Shown: positions 24,050 to 34,206, numbered from the stretch's first letter. The stretch: DNA of 64,000 nt from Idiomarina sp. (GCA_020831965.1 JAFIFP010000001.1:62001-126000), one strand, 5' to 3'. Notes: generated from the letters alone by a model not told the origin. Numbers and translations: made by a program.

Positions 24050-24814
24050 GTGTTGCAAAGGATATTCAAAATTGCCTTGTTTCCCTTGATGCTTGCCGTA
24101 AGTGCTTTGACCCTAGCGACTCTGACCCCTGCAACTGCACATGACTCCGGAACGCTGAACTTCTATACCGAAGATTATCCTCCATTTAGTTTCGCCACAC
24201 CCGACCACGTCGACGGTGTGAATACCGAACTGCTACGCGGCATTCTTTCTGAAGCAGGTTATCAGGCCGAGTTCATGGTGGTGCCTTGGGGGCGCGCGCA
24301 ACGCTTTGCACAAACAGACCCGAAAGCTTGTTTTTACTCGGCGGTACGCTCCCCCGAGCGGGAGTCACTGTATCAATGGGTAGGTCCGCTTAGTTCCGAG
24401 CGGATTCATCTTTTTTCGCTAAATCCTGAGCATCCGGTGTATGAGAGTTTTGCGACGGTAAAAAATTACGTGGTAGGCGGGCAAACCGCTGACGCATATA
24501 CCGACTACATTGAAGCCCAAGGTGTGACCGTGTCGCGCGTTGCTGAGGTGGAAGTGAGTTTGCAAATGCTTAGCACGGGTAGGCTAGATTTGTGGTTGTC
24601 CGGTGAAATTGCAGGGCATTATATGGCGGCTCAACGTGGCCTAACGCTTTATCCTGTCGCCTCCAGTACCACCTCGTTTGATTTGTGGCTGGCCTGCCAT
24701 GTAGACATGCCTGAGACGGTCATATCTATGCTCAACTTAGGAGTTCGTCAGAAACAAGATACCGGAGCGTACGCTGAAATTCTCTCGCGCTTTATGCGTT
24801 CCGCTGGGGACTAA
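24050..24814 (+). CDS. Periplasmic solute-binding protein, family 3 type
   Basis: 254 residues from a GTG (24050). The signal peptide is cleaved near residue 30. The mature protein opens with LNFYTEDYPPFSFATPDHVDGVN, typical of amino-acid-type (SBP_bac_3) binding proteins, followed by the PWGRAQRF and DLWLSGEIAG segments. No ABC permease or ATPase genes are adjacent, so it may be an orphan sensor or a binding protein for a transporter elsewhere. It overlaps the end of the convergent lipoprotein gene by 4 bp. Confidence 0.85.
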   Translation: MLQRIFKIALFPLMLAVSALTLATLTPATAHDSGTLNFYTEDYPPFSFATPDHVDGVNTELLRGILSEAGYQAEFMVVPWGRAQRFAQTDPKACFYSAVRSPERESLYQWVGPLSSERIHLFSLNPEHPVYESFATVKNYVVGGQTADAYTDYIEAQGVTVSRVAEVEVSLQMLSTGRLDLWLSGEIAGHYMAAQRGLTLYPVASSTTSFDLWLACHVDMPETVISMLNLGVRQKQDTGAYAEILSRFMRSAGD

Positions 24815-25443
24815 CGCACAGTCCCAATGCGCGGAGCATCGCATCGAAGTTCTCCTCTAGTAACGCGATCAACCTCGATTGTGCGACGAATGCCTCTAAA
24901 ATATTCATTTGTTGTCGCGATCATGCGGCTACACTGTTGAGCTCTTTGCTGTGCATCACCGAGCGAGCGGCAGATACCCACTGTTTGCCCATCAAAATAC
25001 GCGGCTCCCGTTACATGGCTATTGCTACGCCCACTGCTTGTTTTTTCGATAACTGAGAATTCAATCGGGTAGTCGCGCAGTAGTTCGAACGCGACGGGTT
25101 CAGCCTCGCGCCAACTGGAGCGGAGATAGCCTTCGGCGGGTTCAATGACGCATTGGATAATGTCGCCCCGACGCGCATCGGCCCGGCGTTGTTGATACTC
25201 GGCACGAGCGCGTGCCTCTTCCTCCCGCTTAGCTTGCTCGATTCGAGCACGACGGTCGGCAGCAGCTTCGTCCAACTCGGCTTGGCGTGCCCGTGCTTCT
25301 AGCTGTTGTTCTGGTGATAGGCGTTCCCATTCTGCGTCAGACATGCCCAATGGATTACTGCTGCAGGCACTCAAACCTATACCGCAAAGTATGATGAAGG
25401 TAGCACGGAGTGTTCGCAGTCCCTGTGAGATATTAAGCGCCAT
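24811..25443 (-). CDS. Unknown lipoprotein with coiled coil
   Basis: 210 residues. A lipobox (LSAC) follows a signal peptide, placing it in the envelope. Residues about 40-95 are an Ala/Glu/Arg-rich coiled coil, then a small C-terminal domain with several Cys residues and a conserved-looking GDIIQCVIEPAEGYLRSSW. I do not recognise the family. It has its own promoter region in the 167-bp divergent gap with the hydrolase at 25611. Confidence 0.6.
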   Translation of the reverse strand: MALNISQGLRTLRATFIILCGIGLSACSSNPLGMSDAEWERLSPEQQLEARARQAELDEAAADRRARIEQAKREEEARARAEYQQRRADARRGDIIQCVIEPAEGYLRSSWREAEPVAFELLRDYPIEFSVIEKTSSGRSNSHVTGAAYFDGQTVGICRSLGDAQQRAQQCSRMIATTNEYFRGIRRTIEVDRVTRGELRCDAPRIGTVR

Positions 25444-25610
25444 ATCGCATCCCTAACCAATGAAGTTTTGTACAGATATAGATTGAGCTCGCTGGAAAGG
25501 CAATAGATTAAATCTTTCCAGAGGCACGAGAAGCACTCTCAAGCCCGCCAAGGTAATCCGAAACCCGTAAATTCCGGTACTTAATACATCACACTCACTT
25601 TGACGGACTT

Positions 25611-26486
25611 ATGCGTATCCTTTCTTTTGTTGTTCTGACCCTCATTCTGGCGCTGGCTCTTGCGGCGTGTCAGCCTACGCGTGTCTTAAATACGGTTACG
25701 CCGTCAGGCAGTTATGACCGCGTGAAAGACATCGCTTATGGTGCGGACGCTCGGCAGAAGTTTGATTTATATTTACCGACTAGCACGGATCAGCGCCCAG
25801 CTGTGGTGGTGTTTGTTTACGGTGGCGCTTGGGATCAGGGCTCAAAAGATCAATTCGAGTTTGTGGGGCAGGCGTTCGCGCGGCTTGGCTACACCACAGT
25901 GATTCCTAACTACCGCCTTTACCCAGACGTAGAATTTCCAGCGTTTATCGACGACGTTGCCAGCGCAATCTCGGCTTTTCCTGAACATTTGCACGAAGAC
26001 TGTCCATCGGGTCGAGAGATTATTCTGGTCGGCCATTCTGCCGGCGCCCATACGGCAGCGTTGTTGCTCGCAGACACTCAATACTTTGAGCGTCATCGCG
26101 TGAACCCGAGTCATATCAAAGCCTTCATTGGTATGTCTGGCCCCTATGATTTGCCGTTGGAGCATGAACGCGTAAAAGAGAAGTTCTCTCAGGTTGAGGG
26201 CGATGAGGCAAACCCGGTGGCACTAGCCCATGGCGACATGCCTGTGACGCTGCTCATTCATGGCGAGTCAGACACCATTGCAAAACCGGAACACTCCGAA
26301 AAGTTTCAGGCTCGTTTGGAAGCGCTGGGTGTACAAGTGACCAGCCATTACTACCGTCGTACACGGCATGCGGATGTGGTGGCTAGTTTGGCCTCCCCCT
26401 TGCGCTTTTGGACTCCTGCCTACGATGATATTCAGACCTTTCTAGTGCAAGAAGGCTTTGCGAGTCAGCGGTGTGAGCCGCTATAG
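25611..26486 (+). CDS. Lipoprotein alpha/beta hydrolase (carboxylesterase-like)
   Basis: 291 residues. The lipobox (LAAC, Cys20) directs it to the envelope. The hydrolase body has a YGGAWDQG oxyanion loop near residue 70 and nucleophile Ser143 in GHSAGAH. Its acid and base lie in the C-terminal HGESDTI and RHADV segments. It resembles the BD-FAE / hormone-sensitive-type esterases. Substrate unknown. The end overlaps the frame of the small lipoprotein gene that starts at 26494, 8 bases later. Confidence 0.82.
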   Translation: MRILSFVVLTLILALALAACQPTRVLNTVTPSGSYDRVKDIAYGADARQKFDLYLPTSTDQRPAVVVFVYGGAWDQGSKDQFEFVGQAFARLGYTTVIPNYRLYPDVEFPAFIDDVASAISAFPEHLHEDCPSGREIILVGHSAGAHTAALLLADTQYFERHRVNPSHIKAFIGMSGPYDLPLEHERVKEKFSQVEGDEANPVALAHGDMPVTLLIHGESDTIAKPEHSEKFQARLEALGVQVTSHYYRRTRHADVVASLASPLRFWTPAYDDIQTFLVQEGFASQRCEPL

Positions 26487-26493
26487 TGAGGGA

Positions 26494-26832
26494 ATGAAAA
26501 CAAAACTTTATATCCCCATTGTATTGCTCAGTGCCAGCCTAAGTGCGTGCGTTGAAGCGCCGCGTGACGTGCCCTTGCAAGTGTTGGTACAAGAAGCAGC
26601 CACCCTCGATGGCCGTATGGTGCGAACGAACGGTAACCTCCGCGTCTACGAGGACCCTCGTCATTACTGGATCGAGGACGACAACTTTCATCGTATTGCG
26701 GTGATGCCCGAGCATGTGGTGTCGGAATTTGTGGGGCAGCAGATTGAAGTGACTGGCCGGTTCCGCGCAAGCGCAGAGTCCGGCCGAGAAATACAGGTGC
26801 ATGAAGCGGTGCCCTACGGCAGTGAGCCTTAA
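26494..26832 (+). CDS. Small OB-fold-like lipoprotein
   Basis: I choose the ATG at 26494 (MKTKLYIP); the frame open further left is inside the hydrolase gene. The 112-residue product has a lipobox (LSAC) and a short beta-rich body with VRTNGNLRVY, HYWIEDDNF and QIEVTGRFR, of the sort found in OB-fold nucleic-acid-binding-like lipoproteins. It follows the hydrolase by 7 bp and is convergent with the gene at 26829, with a 4-bp overlap. Confidence 0.6.
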   Translation: MKTKLYIPIVLLSASLSACVEAPRDVPLQVLVQEAATLDGRMVRTNGNLRVYEDPRHYWIEDDNFHRIAVMPEHVVSEFVGQQIEVTGRFRASAESGREIQVHEAVPYGSEP

Positions 26833-27284
26833 GAAGAACTCGCTCGTCGTGTCACATGCCAAGAACGCGCCTGCCAGCGGTCTGCTGAGCCCTCTGGCAG
26901 ATGCAACACCGCCGTAATGTAGAACTGTTCTACCGAATTATCGCTTCGATTCAAAGCTGTCATGCGTAAGTGAGCAATCACATGATCCCGACTCAAATAG
27001 TCGTACTCTAAGTCGTGCGCCTGATACCACACGGGGGCCGTTTCTTCGGTATAGGTCGCGGTACCACTCATACCGGACATTAATACGGCTTTATCAAAAC
27101 GCGTACCATTGGAGCTCGTGTACGTGAGTTGTTCCGACCAGAACTGATCATGGCCTTGGGCATCGTTCAAGCTGGCAGCCGTCAAGAATCGACTGACTGC
27201 TTGATAAATCTCGTCTTCACCTGCCACCGCCGGAACTGAAAGAGTTAAGCCCAGCAGAAGCACACCAATCAATTTAAATTTCAT
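26829..27284 (-). CDS. Exported NTF2-like (SnoaL-fold) protein
   Basis: 151 residues: signal peptide with cleavage after AVA (residue 21), then an alpha+beta body with an early helix (EIYQAVSRFLTAASLNDA), a central strand-rich part and the FYITAVLHL strand. This fits the NTF2/DUF4440-like cone fold. No catalytic residues can be named. It lies 23 bp downstream of the M24 peptidase gene on the same strand, so the two are likely in one operon. Confidence 0.6.
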   Translation of the reverse strand: MKFKLIGVLLLGLTLSVPAVAGEDEIYQAVSRFLTAASLNDAQGHDQFWSEQLTYTSSNGTRFDKAVLMSGMSGTATYTEETAPVWYQAHDLEYDYLSRDHVIAHLRMTALNRSDNSVEQFYITAVLHLPEGSADRWQARSWHVTRRASSS

Positions 27285-27307
27285 AAGAGATCCTTAGGTA
27301 TTGGGAG

Positions 27308-28690
27308 CTAGCGCACCAAATGCCATTGGGTTTGACGCCCAGCCAAATAAATCACGCGACGCCCATCAAACACGGCGCTCTGTTCAAGTTTGATCTGCAG
27401 TAGCTGACCATCCCACTCGGGCAACGGATGTTTAATATAGCCTTCAATTGCGTGGGCCGTATTGGGATACAATGGCCAGTCGCCTTGCACTGCGGTTTCT
27501 CCCTGATTGTCCCACATCCCAATAGTCGGGCCGGGTGCATGACCATAGAAGCCAATCGGGTGCGTGTACGTGCTGCTAAAAATTCCCTGCGCTTGTGCTT
27601 CGCGACGGGTCGCTGCCAAGATTTCATTCCCGGTTCGGCCCGTCACAAAGTTGTCAGTCAGAATATCTTGCCAGCGATTGCCAATCAGTAACGCGTCTTT
27701 AAAGCCTTGTGGAATATCCTCTTCGTCGGCTTGTAACACATAGGCCATTTCTTGCGTGTCGGTACATAGTTTGAGATAGCAGATACCCACGTCGGTATGC
27801 AGAATGTCGCCGCGTTGAATCACTCCTGAAGCGCCACAGAAGGGGTTTTCTTCAGTACATTCCAGACCTGCGCGTTGGAAGGTCACATAAGGCATAAACC
27901 AAATTGGCAGCTGCAGTTCTTTGAAACGCTCACGTAAATACCAGGCTACATCGTCGGTGGTGGTAATGCCGGGGGTAATCACTTTGGAGCTGAAGCCTTC
28001 CGCAATTACGCCGCGAGCAATCCCAACAATGTGAGGATAGACTTCAAGCTCTGCGGCCGTGCGTGTCTCGGTCCAACGCACCACTAAGTCCTCTGCCGAC
28101 ACCAAACGTTCTTGATAGGTCTCAGGCAGCACTTCCAGCAACCGCGTATGGAGCGCGCTGCTTAAACCATCAGCGGCGGACCAATCACGTGAACGGTTAA
28201 TCCCAATGCGTTGTGGGTTCAGTTCGACAATAAGCTCGCCAAGGGCCTGCCATTGTTCGTCTAGATCGCGGCCTGACCATGCCGACTCATAAGGCGCACC
28301 AAAGGGATAGGTGTTGACTGTCATGCGGCGCACTGAACCGTCTTCTTGACGATGAAACACCAACATTGTGGTGCGGCGTGCTGCAAAAGTTGGTTGCGGT
28401 ACGAGCGTGAAATAGACCGGGTCTTCGGCTTTTTCGCGGTTCAGGACTAACCACATGTCGAGATCGGTTTCTGCCATCAGTGCCGGCAATAAATTATCGA
28501 GCCGATCTGTGAGCATATCGTTCTCAGGAGCAATGCGGGCACGTGGCGGCAGAATGGCGAATTGCGCCGCAGATTCGATGACCCGACCTTGAGTCGGTTG
28601 ATAAGGCTCGCTATTGGCAGGTGAGCAGGCGGTGCCTAACGTTAATAACGTGAGCGCGCCAAATAGATACTGTGCTTGCTTGAATCCCAT
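27308..28690 (-). CDS. Lipoprotein M24-family (Xaa-Pro type) metallopeptidase
   Basis: 460 residues with a lipobox (TAC, Cys22) and an M24 'pita-bread' catalytic half. The metal ligands appear in order: Asp in ILHTDVGI, Asp in the CTDTQEM segment, His in THPIGFYGH, Glu in HAIEGYI and Glu in IKLEQSAVF. The family cleaves amino acids before proline and needs two Mn or Co ions. An envelope-anchored member suggests peptide scavenging or peptidoglycan/peptide maturation outside the cytosol. It is upstream of the NTF2-like gene. Confidence 0.85.
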   Translation of the reverse strand: MGFKQAQYLFGALTLLTLGTACSPANSEPYQPTQGRVIESAAQFAILPPRARIAPENDMLTDRLDNLLPALMAETDLDMWLVLNREKAEDPVYFTLVPQPTFAARRTTMLVFHRQEDGSVRRMTVNTYPFGAPYESAWSGRDLDEQWQALGELIVELNPQRIGINRSRDWSAADGLSSALHTRLLEVLPETYQERLVSAEDLVVRWTETRTAAELEVYPHIVGIARGVIAEGFSSKVITPGITTTDDVAWYLRERFKELQLPIWFMPYVTFQRAGLECTEENPFCGASGVIQRGDILHTDVGICYLKLCTDTQEMAYVLQADEEDIPQGFKDALLIGNRWQDILTDNFVTGRTGNEILAATRREAQAQGIFSSTYTHPIGFYGHAPGPTIGMWDNQGETAVQGDWPLYPNTAHAIEGYIKHPLPEWDGQLLQIKLEQSAVFDGRRVIYLAGRQTQWHLVR

Positions 28691-28798
28691 GTGAGTTCCC
28701 TTTTTTATAGGTTATTTTTCTTTGTACATCACAGACTTGAGCCTATCACAAATTTGGCAATTCAGGACCTTGAGAAATGCAAGTCAAAATAAGGCCTT

Positions 28799-28883
28799 TT
28801 GTCGACAATCTGCTTGTTTGTCACCTTGAAAGTGCGTCACTAAGGCATTAAAATGACGCCTCATTTGATTTGTGTCGACAATC
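28799..28883. promoter_or_regulatory. Pair of TGTCGACA operators before the propionate regulator
   Basis: TTGTCGACAATC at 28799-28810 and TGTCGACAATC at 28873-28883 share an 11-base core 73 bp apart (about seven helical turns). TGTCGACA is a perfect palindrome. They bracket the promoter of the GntR-type regulator and prp operon. The second touches the regulator start, which is compatible with autorepression by the FCD regulator. Confidence 0.6.
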
Positions 28884-28886
28884 ATC

Positions 28887-29567
28887 ATGGTTCAGAGTCC
28901 AGTTCTGCGTTCTCCGGTAACAGCGTCTGACCGCCTTTTGCTTGAAATCCAACGTGCAATTGTTGAAGGCGACATTCCTGCCGGCAGCAAAATTAGTGAA
29001 CCCGAGCTTGCTCGGCGTTTTCAGGTAAGCCGTGCGCCATTACGCGAGGCTTTGGCCCGACTAGAGCGCTGCCACTTGATTGAGCGTTTGCCTAATGTGG
29101 GTGCGCGCGTCGTGACCTTGTCCGTAGCAGGATTATTGTCCTTGTATCAATTGCGGGAAGAACTCGAAGGGTTGGCATGTCGTCTCGCAGCAGCCCACAT
29201 GGATGACCAGGAAATTGATGAGCTCAAACAGTTACTCGAAAAGCACTTGTCGACACAGCGGGTGCGTGATGGCGAAAGTTACTACCAAGAAGAAGGTGAC
29301 TTGGACTTTCATTACCGCGTCATTTTGGGAAGCAAAAATAGTTATTTAATCAATATCTTGTGTGACGAGTTGTACTTTTTGGTGCGCATGTATCGCGTGC
29401 AGCTCGGTATGAACGGGCCCCGGGTTTCCCGTGCGTTCGACGAACATAAGGCTATTCTTAATGCCATTGCTAATCGTGATGGCGAACTCGCAGACTTATT
29501 GATGCGCCGACATATCAGTGCGTCACGTCACAATATTGAATTACAACTGAAACAGATGGGGACATAA
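28887..29567 (+). CDS. GntR/FCD-type transcriptional regulator of the propionate operon
   Basis: About 226 residues from the ATG at 28887; a GTG at 28872 in the same frame is possible, but the TGTCGACA operator lies over it. The N-terminal winged helix (about 15-75; [22 protein letters not shown]) is of the GntR type, and the C-terminal domain has FCD features ([29 protein letters not shown]). FCD domains bind carboxylic acids, often with a metal. prpB begins 1 bp after its stop, so it is the first gene of the operon and probably senses a methylcitrate-cycle intermediate. Confidence 0.88.
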   Translation: MVQSPVLRSPVTASDRLLLEIQRAIVEGDIPAGSKISEPELARRFQVSRAPLREALARLERCHLIERLPNVGARVVTLSVAGLLSLYQLREELEGLACRLAAAHMDDQEIDELKQLLEKHLSTQRVRDGESYYQEEGDLDFHYRVILGSKNSYLINILCDELYFLVRMYRVQLGMNGPRVSRAFDEHKAILNAIANRDGELADLLMRRHISASRHNIELQLKQMGT

Positions 29568-29568
29568 C

Positions 29569-30450
29569 ATGACTCAAGTGAAGAGTGCAGGCGCGAACTT
29601 ACGTGCAGCTATTGCTGCGGAAAAGCCGCTGCAGATCGTCGGGACCATTAACGCCTATACCGCCATGATGGCTGAACGCGTGGGCCACAAGGCGTTGTAT
29701 TTGTCGGGTGCGGGCGTGGCGAATGCGTCGTTCGGTTTGCCTGACTTGGGTATGACCTCATTGAATGACGTGTGTGAAGACATTCGCCGTATTACTGGCG
29801 CTACTGAACTACCCTTATTAGTGGACGCAGACACGGGCTGGGGCGGTGCATTTAATATTGCGCGCACCGTGAAAGAAATGACTCGCGCTGGCGCGGCAGG
29901 CTTTCATATTGAAGACCAAGTCGCACAAAAGCGCTGTGGACACCGTCCAAACAAAGAGATTGTGAGCCAAGGCGAGATGGTTGATCGCGTGAAGGCCGCC
30001 GTTGATGCGCGCCCAGACGATCAGTTCTTGATTATGGCCCGTACCGACGCGCTGCAGCAGGAAGGTTTAGAAGCTGCAATTACGCGGGCGCAAGCTTGCG
30101 TGGAAGCGGGTGCAGACGCGATTTTCGCCGAAGCCGTGCATACGCTTGAGCAGTACAAAGCATTCACAGACGCATTGAATGTGCCGGTACTGGCGAACAT
30201 TACCGAGTTTGGTGCGACGCCTTTATTCAATAAAGACGAGCTTGCTGGCGTTGGCGTGGAGATGGTGCTGTACCCATTGAGCGCATTCCGTGCAATGAAC
30301 AAAGCCGCATTAAATGTGTATGAAAACATTCTTGCGAAAGGTGATCAGAAGGATGTAATTGAGACCATGCAGACCCGTTCAGAGCTGTATGACTTCCTTA
30401 ATTACCACACCTTTGAAGACAAGCTAGACCAATTGTTTAGCAAAAAATAA
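29569..30450 (+). CDS. prpB: 2-methylisocitrate lyase
   Basis: 293 residues. It cleaves 2-methylisocitrate to pyruvate and succinate, the last step of the propionate-degrading methylcitrate cycle. The isocitrate-lyase-superfamily motif K-R-C123-G-H contains the catalytic Cys, and the [15 protein letters not shown] segment includes Mg-binding acids. Length is family-typical. A short spacer from the regulator and following prpC, acnD and prpF fix the assignment. Confidence 0.95.
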   Translation: MTQVKSAGANLRAAIAAEKPLQIVGTINAYTAMMAERVGHKALYLSGAGVANASFGLPDLGMTSLNDVCEDIRRITGATELPLLVDADTGWGGAFNIARTVKEMTRAGAAGFHIEDQVAQKRCGHRPNKEIVSQGEMVDRVKAAVDARPDDQFLIMARTDALQQEGLEAAITRAQACVEAGADAIFAEAVHTLEQYKAFTDALNVPVLANITEFGATPLFNKDELAGVGVEMVLYPLSAFRAMNKAALNVYENILAKGDQKDVIETMQTRSELYDFLNYHTFEDKLDQLFSKK

Positions 30451-30488
30451 TTCCGATTTAACAACAGATTATTTACAAGGAGCAGATC

Positions 30489-31616
30489 ATGGCAGAAGCA
30501 AAATCATTGGGTGGCGCAGGTTTGCGCGGACAGGTAGCAGGTCAAACAGCATTGTGTACCGTTGGGCAAAGTGGCTCAGGTTTGACTTATTATGGCTACG
30601 ACATTAAAGAACTGGCTGAGAAAGTAAGCTTTGAAGAAGTCGCCTATTTATTGGCGAATGGTGAATTACCTAAGCGTGATGAACTGGCTGAATATAAGGC
30701 GCGTTTGAAGTCTTTGCGCGGATTACCACAGTCACTGAAAGACGTATTGGAGCGGATTCCAGCAGAAGCGCACCCAATGGACGTAATGCGTACAGCATGC
30801 TCAATGCTCGGTAACCTCGAGCCAGAATTGAGCTTCGCAGATGCGAACGACCATATTGAGCGTATGCTGGCTATTTTCCCAAGTGCGTTGCTCTATTGGT
30901 ATCGCTTCAGCCACGATGGCGAGCGGATTGAAACGCAAACGGATGACGATTCGATTGGCGCGCATTTCCTGCACTTATTGCATGGTAAGAAGCCATCGCA
31001 GTTGCACACTGAAGTGATGAACACGTCATTGATTCTGTATGCAGAGCATGAATTCAACGCCTCAACCTTTACAGCGCGCGTATGTGCATCAACGCTGTCT
31101 GACATCCATTCTTGTGTCACTGGTGCGATTGGTTCGCTGCGTGGACCTTTGCACGGCGGTGCAAACGAAGCGGCAATGGAACTGATCGAGAACCTCGAAT
31201 CAGCCGATCATGCCGAGCAAACTTTGTTGGGTATGCTCGAGCGCAAAGAGAAAATCATGGGCTTCGGTCACGCCATTTATCGTGAGTCTGATCCGCGTAA
31301 CAACGTGATCAAAGCGTGGTCTGAGAAATTGGCAAACGAATTTGGCGACACGCGTTTGTATGACGTGTCTGTGCGTTGTGAAGAAGTGATGTGGCGCGAG
31401 AAGAAGTTGTTCCCAAATGCGGATTTCTTCCATGCGTCGGCATATCACTTCATGGGCATCCCTACGAAGCTGTTTACGCCAATTTTCGTGATGTCTCGTG
31501 TCACCGGTTGGACCGCGCACGTGAAAGAACAGCGTGCGAATAACCGCATCATTCGTCCAAGCGCGGACTATACCGGTCCTGCACCGCGTTCAGTACCAGC
31601 GATCGACGAGCGTTAA
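30489..31616 (+). CDS. prpC: 2-methylcitrate synthase
   Basis: 375 residues of the citrate-synthase fold. It condenses propionyl-CoA with oxaloacetate. Motifs include GPLHGGANEAAMEL and GFGHAIYRESDPRNNVIKAW, giving the catalytic His pair, and an Asp in the DFFHASAYHFMGIP region. A strong AAGGAG site precedes the ATG. Context with prpB, acnD and prpF makes this prpC rather than a gltA-type citrate synthase. Confidence 0.95.
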   Translation: MAEAKSLGGAGLRGQVAGQTALCTVGQSGSGLTYYGYDIKELAEKVSFEEVAYLLANGELPKRDELAEYKARLKSLRGLPQSLKDVLERIPAEAHPMDVMRTACSMLGNLEPELSFADANDHIERMLAIFPSALLYWYRFSHDGERIETQTDDDSIGAHFLHLLHGKKPSQLHTEVMNTSLILYAEHEFNASTFTARVCASTLSDIHSCVTGAIGSLRGPLHGGANEAAMELIENLESADHAEQTLLGMLERKEKIMGFGHAIYRESDPRNNVIKAWSEKLANEFGDTRLYDVSVRCEEVMWREKKLFPNADFFHASAYHFMGIPTKLFTPIFVMSRVTGWTAHVKEQRANNRIIRPSADYTGPAPRSVPAIDER

Positions 31617-31617
31617 T

Positions 31618-34206
31618 ATGAATAAAAACTATAGAAAAGCCTTACCGGGCACCAATCTGATGTACTTCGACACCCGTCAGGCAGTCGAAGACATTCAGCC
31701 GGGTGCCTATGACAAACTGCCCTACACCTCGCGGGTGTTGGCAGAGAACTTGGTTCGTCGGTGTGATCCGGCGACCTTGACGGAGTCTTTGCGACAGATC
31801 ATCGAGCGCAAGCGCGATTTAGACTTCCCGTGGTTCCCTGCACGCGTAGTGTGTCACGACATTCTCGGCCAAACCGCGTTAGTGGACTTGGCTGGCTTGC
31901 GTGACGCTATTGCCGAGAAAGGCGGTGACCCAGCGAAGGTGAATCCGGTTGTACCTACACAGTTGATTGTCGACCATTCGTTGGCTGTGGAGCATGCGGG
32001 CTTCGAAAAAGACGCGTTTGAGAAGAACCGTGCGATTGAAGATCGTCGTAATGACGACCGTTTCCACTTTATTAACTGGACCAAAACTGCCTTTAAAAAC
32101 GTGGACGTGATTCCACCGGGCAACGGCATTATGCACCAGATCAATCTGGAGAAAATGTCGCCAGTGGTGCAGGTGAGTGACGGTGTCGCATTCGTAGATA
32201 CCTGTGTAGGAACCGATAGCCACACGCCAATGGTTGACGCCTTAGGTGTAATTTCAGTGGGTGTGGGTGGCTTGGAAGCGGAAAGCGTCATGCTTGGGCG
32301 TGCGTCTTATATGCGCCTACCAGATATTATCGGTGTTGAGCTGAAAGGCCGTTTGCAGCCGGGCATTACCAGTACTGACTTAGTCTTGGCCATTACCGAG
32401 TTCTTGCGGAAAGAACGTGTTGTAGGTGCTTACCTTGAATTCTTCGGCGAAGGTGCCGATGCGTTAACTGTGGGTGACCGAGCAACTATTTCGAACATGA
32501 CGCCCGAATATGGTGCGACTGCCGCAATGTTCTACATTGACGGCCAAACCATCGACTACTTGAAGCTGACAGGGCGCGACGATGAACAAGTCGCCTTGGT
32601 TGAAACCTTCGCAAAAGAGACCGGTTTATGGGCCGATGGCCTGAAAACTGCCGACTATGAACGGGTTTTAACTTTTGATATGAGCAAAGTGACGCGGAGC
32701 CTGGCAGGTCCGTCGAACCCTCATGCGCTGCTGCCTTCATCAGAATTGGCGAGTCGTGGTATTGCGAAGCACTATGAGCAAGAAGACGGTGTAATGCCAG
32801 ATGGTGCGGTGATTATTGCTGCGATTACCAGCTGTACCAACACTAGCAACCCGCGCAACATGGTTGCGGCAGGCTTGATTGCTCGCAATGCGAACCGCTT
32901 GGGTTTAACCCGTAAGCCATGGGTGAAGAGCTCGCTGGCGCCGGGTTCGAAGACGGTCACCATGTACTTAGAAGAAGCAGGCTTAATGCCAGAACTGGAG
33001 TCTTTGGGCTTTGGTTTGGTGGCCTACGCTTGTACCACTTGTAATGGTATGAGCGGCGCACTGGATCCGAAGATTCAGCAAGAAGTGATTGAGCGTGATC
33101 TCTATGCGACAGCAGTCTTGTCTGGTAACCGGAACTTCGATGGACGAATTCATCCCTACGCAAAGCAAGCCTTCTTGGCGTCACCGCCACTGGTAGTGGC
33201 TTATGCTATTGCTGGATCGATTCGCTTTGATATTGAAAAAGATCCGTTGGGGCATGACGCGGACGGTAATCCGGTGACCTTGAAAGACATTTGGCCAAGT
33301 GATGAAGAGATCGACGCCATTGTGAAGGCGTCGGTGAAGCCGGAGCAATTCCGTAAGGTCTATGACCCGATGTTCAATTTGTCGGTGGACTACGGTGATT
33401 CGGTGAGTCCACTGTATGACTGGCGCCCACAGAGCACCTACATTCGCCGCCCGCCCTATTGGGAAGGTGCATTGGCGGGTGAACGGTCGCTGAAAGGCAT
33501 GCGTCCGCTGGCGGTGTTGGGTGACAACATTACAACCGACCACTTATCGCCTTCGAACGCCATTATGGCGGACAGTGCGGCGGGCGAATACCTCGCGAAA
33601 ATGGGTGTTCCGGAAGAAGACTTTAACTCGTATGCGACCCACCGTGGTGACCATTTGACCGCACAACGGGCAACCTTTGCGAACCCGAAACTGCTGAATG
33701 AAATGGTGACTGACGCAGAAGGGAACGTGCGCCAAGGTTCGTTTGCGCGCGTTGAGCCGGAAGGTGCAGTGACGCGTATGTGGGAAGCTATTGAAACCTA
33801 CATGGAGCGTAAGCAACCACTGATCATTATTGCGGGCGCTGACTACGGTCAGGGAAGTTCTCGTGATTGGGCGGCCAAAGGTGTTCGTCTTGCTGGTGTT
33901 GAGGCAATTGCTGCCGAAGGCTTTGAGCGAATTCACCGGACCAACTTGATTGGTATGGGTGTGCTGCCGTTGGAGTTCCAACCCGGCACTACGCGTAAAA
34001 CACTGAAGATTGATGGCACGGAAACCTATGACGTACAAGGCGAACCGCAGCCTGGCGCAACACTGACCTTAGTGATTCGCCGGCAGGATGGCAGTGCGAC
34101 TGAAGTGCCAGTGAAGTGTCGTCTGGATACCGCCGAAGAGCTGAATATCTATGAAGCGGGTGGTGTCTTACAGCGGTTTGCGAAGGACTTCTTGGAGAAC
34201 TCATGA
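31618..34206 (+). CDS. acnD: Fe/S-dependent 2-methylisocitrate dehydratase
   Basis: 862 residues from the ATG at 31618 (MNKNYRKALPGT), 1 bp after the prpC stop; the frame open upstream lies inside prpC. It is an aconitase homologue with 4Fe-4S ligands in SCTNTSNP and C-T-T-C-NGMSG. It dehydrates 2-methylcitrate to 2-methyl-cis-aconitate or a related isomer. It is the AcnD kind, which replaces PrpD and works with PrpF. prpF overlaps its stop by 4 bp. All motifs are intact. Confidence 0.95.
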   Translation: MNKNYRKALPGTNLMYFDTRQAVEDIQPGAYDKLPYTSRVLAENLVRRCDPATLTESLRQIIERKRDLDFPWFPARVVCHDILGQTALVDLAGLRDAIAEKGGDPAKVNPVVPTQLIVDHSLAVEHAGFEKDAFEKNRAIEDRRNDDRFHFINWTKTAFKNVDVIPPGNGIMHQINLEKMSPVVQVSDGVAFVDTCVGTDSHTPMVDALGVISVGVGGLEAESVMLGRASYMRLPDIIGVELKGRLQPGITSTDLVLAITEFLRKERVVGAYLEFFGEGADALTVGDRATISNMTPEYGATAAMFYIDGQTIDYLKLTGRDDEQVALVETFAKETGLWADGLKTADYERVLTFDMSKVTRSLAGPSNPHALLPSSELASRGIAKHYEQEDGVMPDGAVIIAAITSCTNTSNPRNMVAAGLIARNANRLGLTRKPWVKSSLAPGSKTVTMYLEEAGLMPELESLGFGLVAYACTTCNGMSGALDPKIQQEVIERDLYATAVLSGNRNFDGRIHPYAKQAFLASPPLVVAYAIAGSIRFDIEKDPLGHDADGNPVTLKDIWPSDEEIDAIVKASVKPEQFRKVYDPMFNLSVDYGDSVSPLYDWRPQSTYIRRPPYWEGALAGERSLKGMRPLAVLGDNITTDHLSPSNAIMADSAAGEYLAKMGVPEEDFNSYATHRGDHLTAQRATFANPKLLNEMVTDAEGNVRQGSFARVEPEGAVTRMWEAIETYMERKQPLIIIAGADYGQGSSRDWAAKGVRLAGVEAIAAEGFERIHRTNLIGMGVLPLEFQPGTTRKTLKIDGTETYDVQGEPQPGATLTLVIRRQDGSATEVPVKCRLDTAEELNIYEAGGVLQRFAKDFLENS

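Noticed and set aside
25625-25650. GTTCTGACCCTCATT inside the hydrolase gene, similar to the dispersed repeat
   Set aside because: It lies in the signal-peptide codons, is a single short match and lacks the partner motifs.
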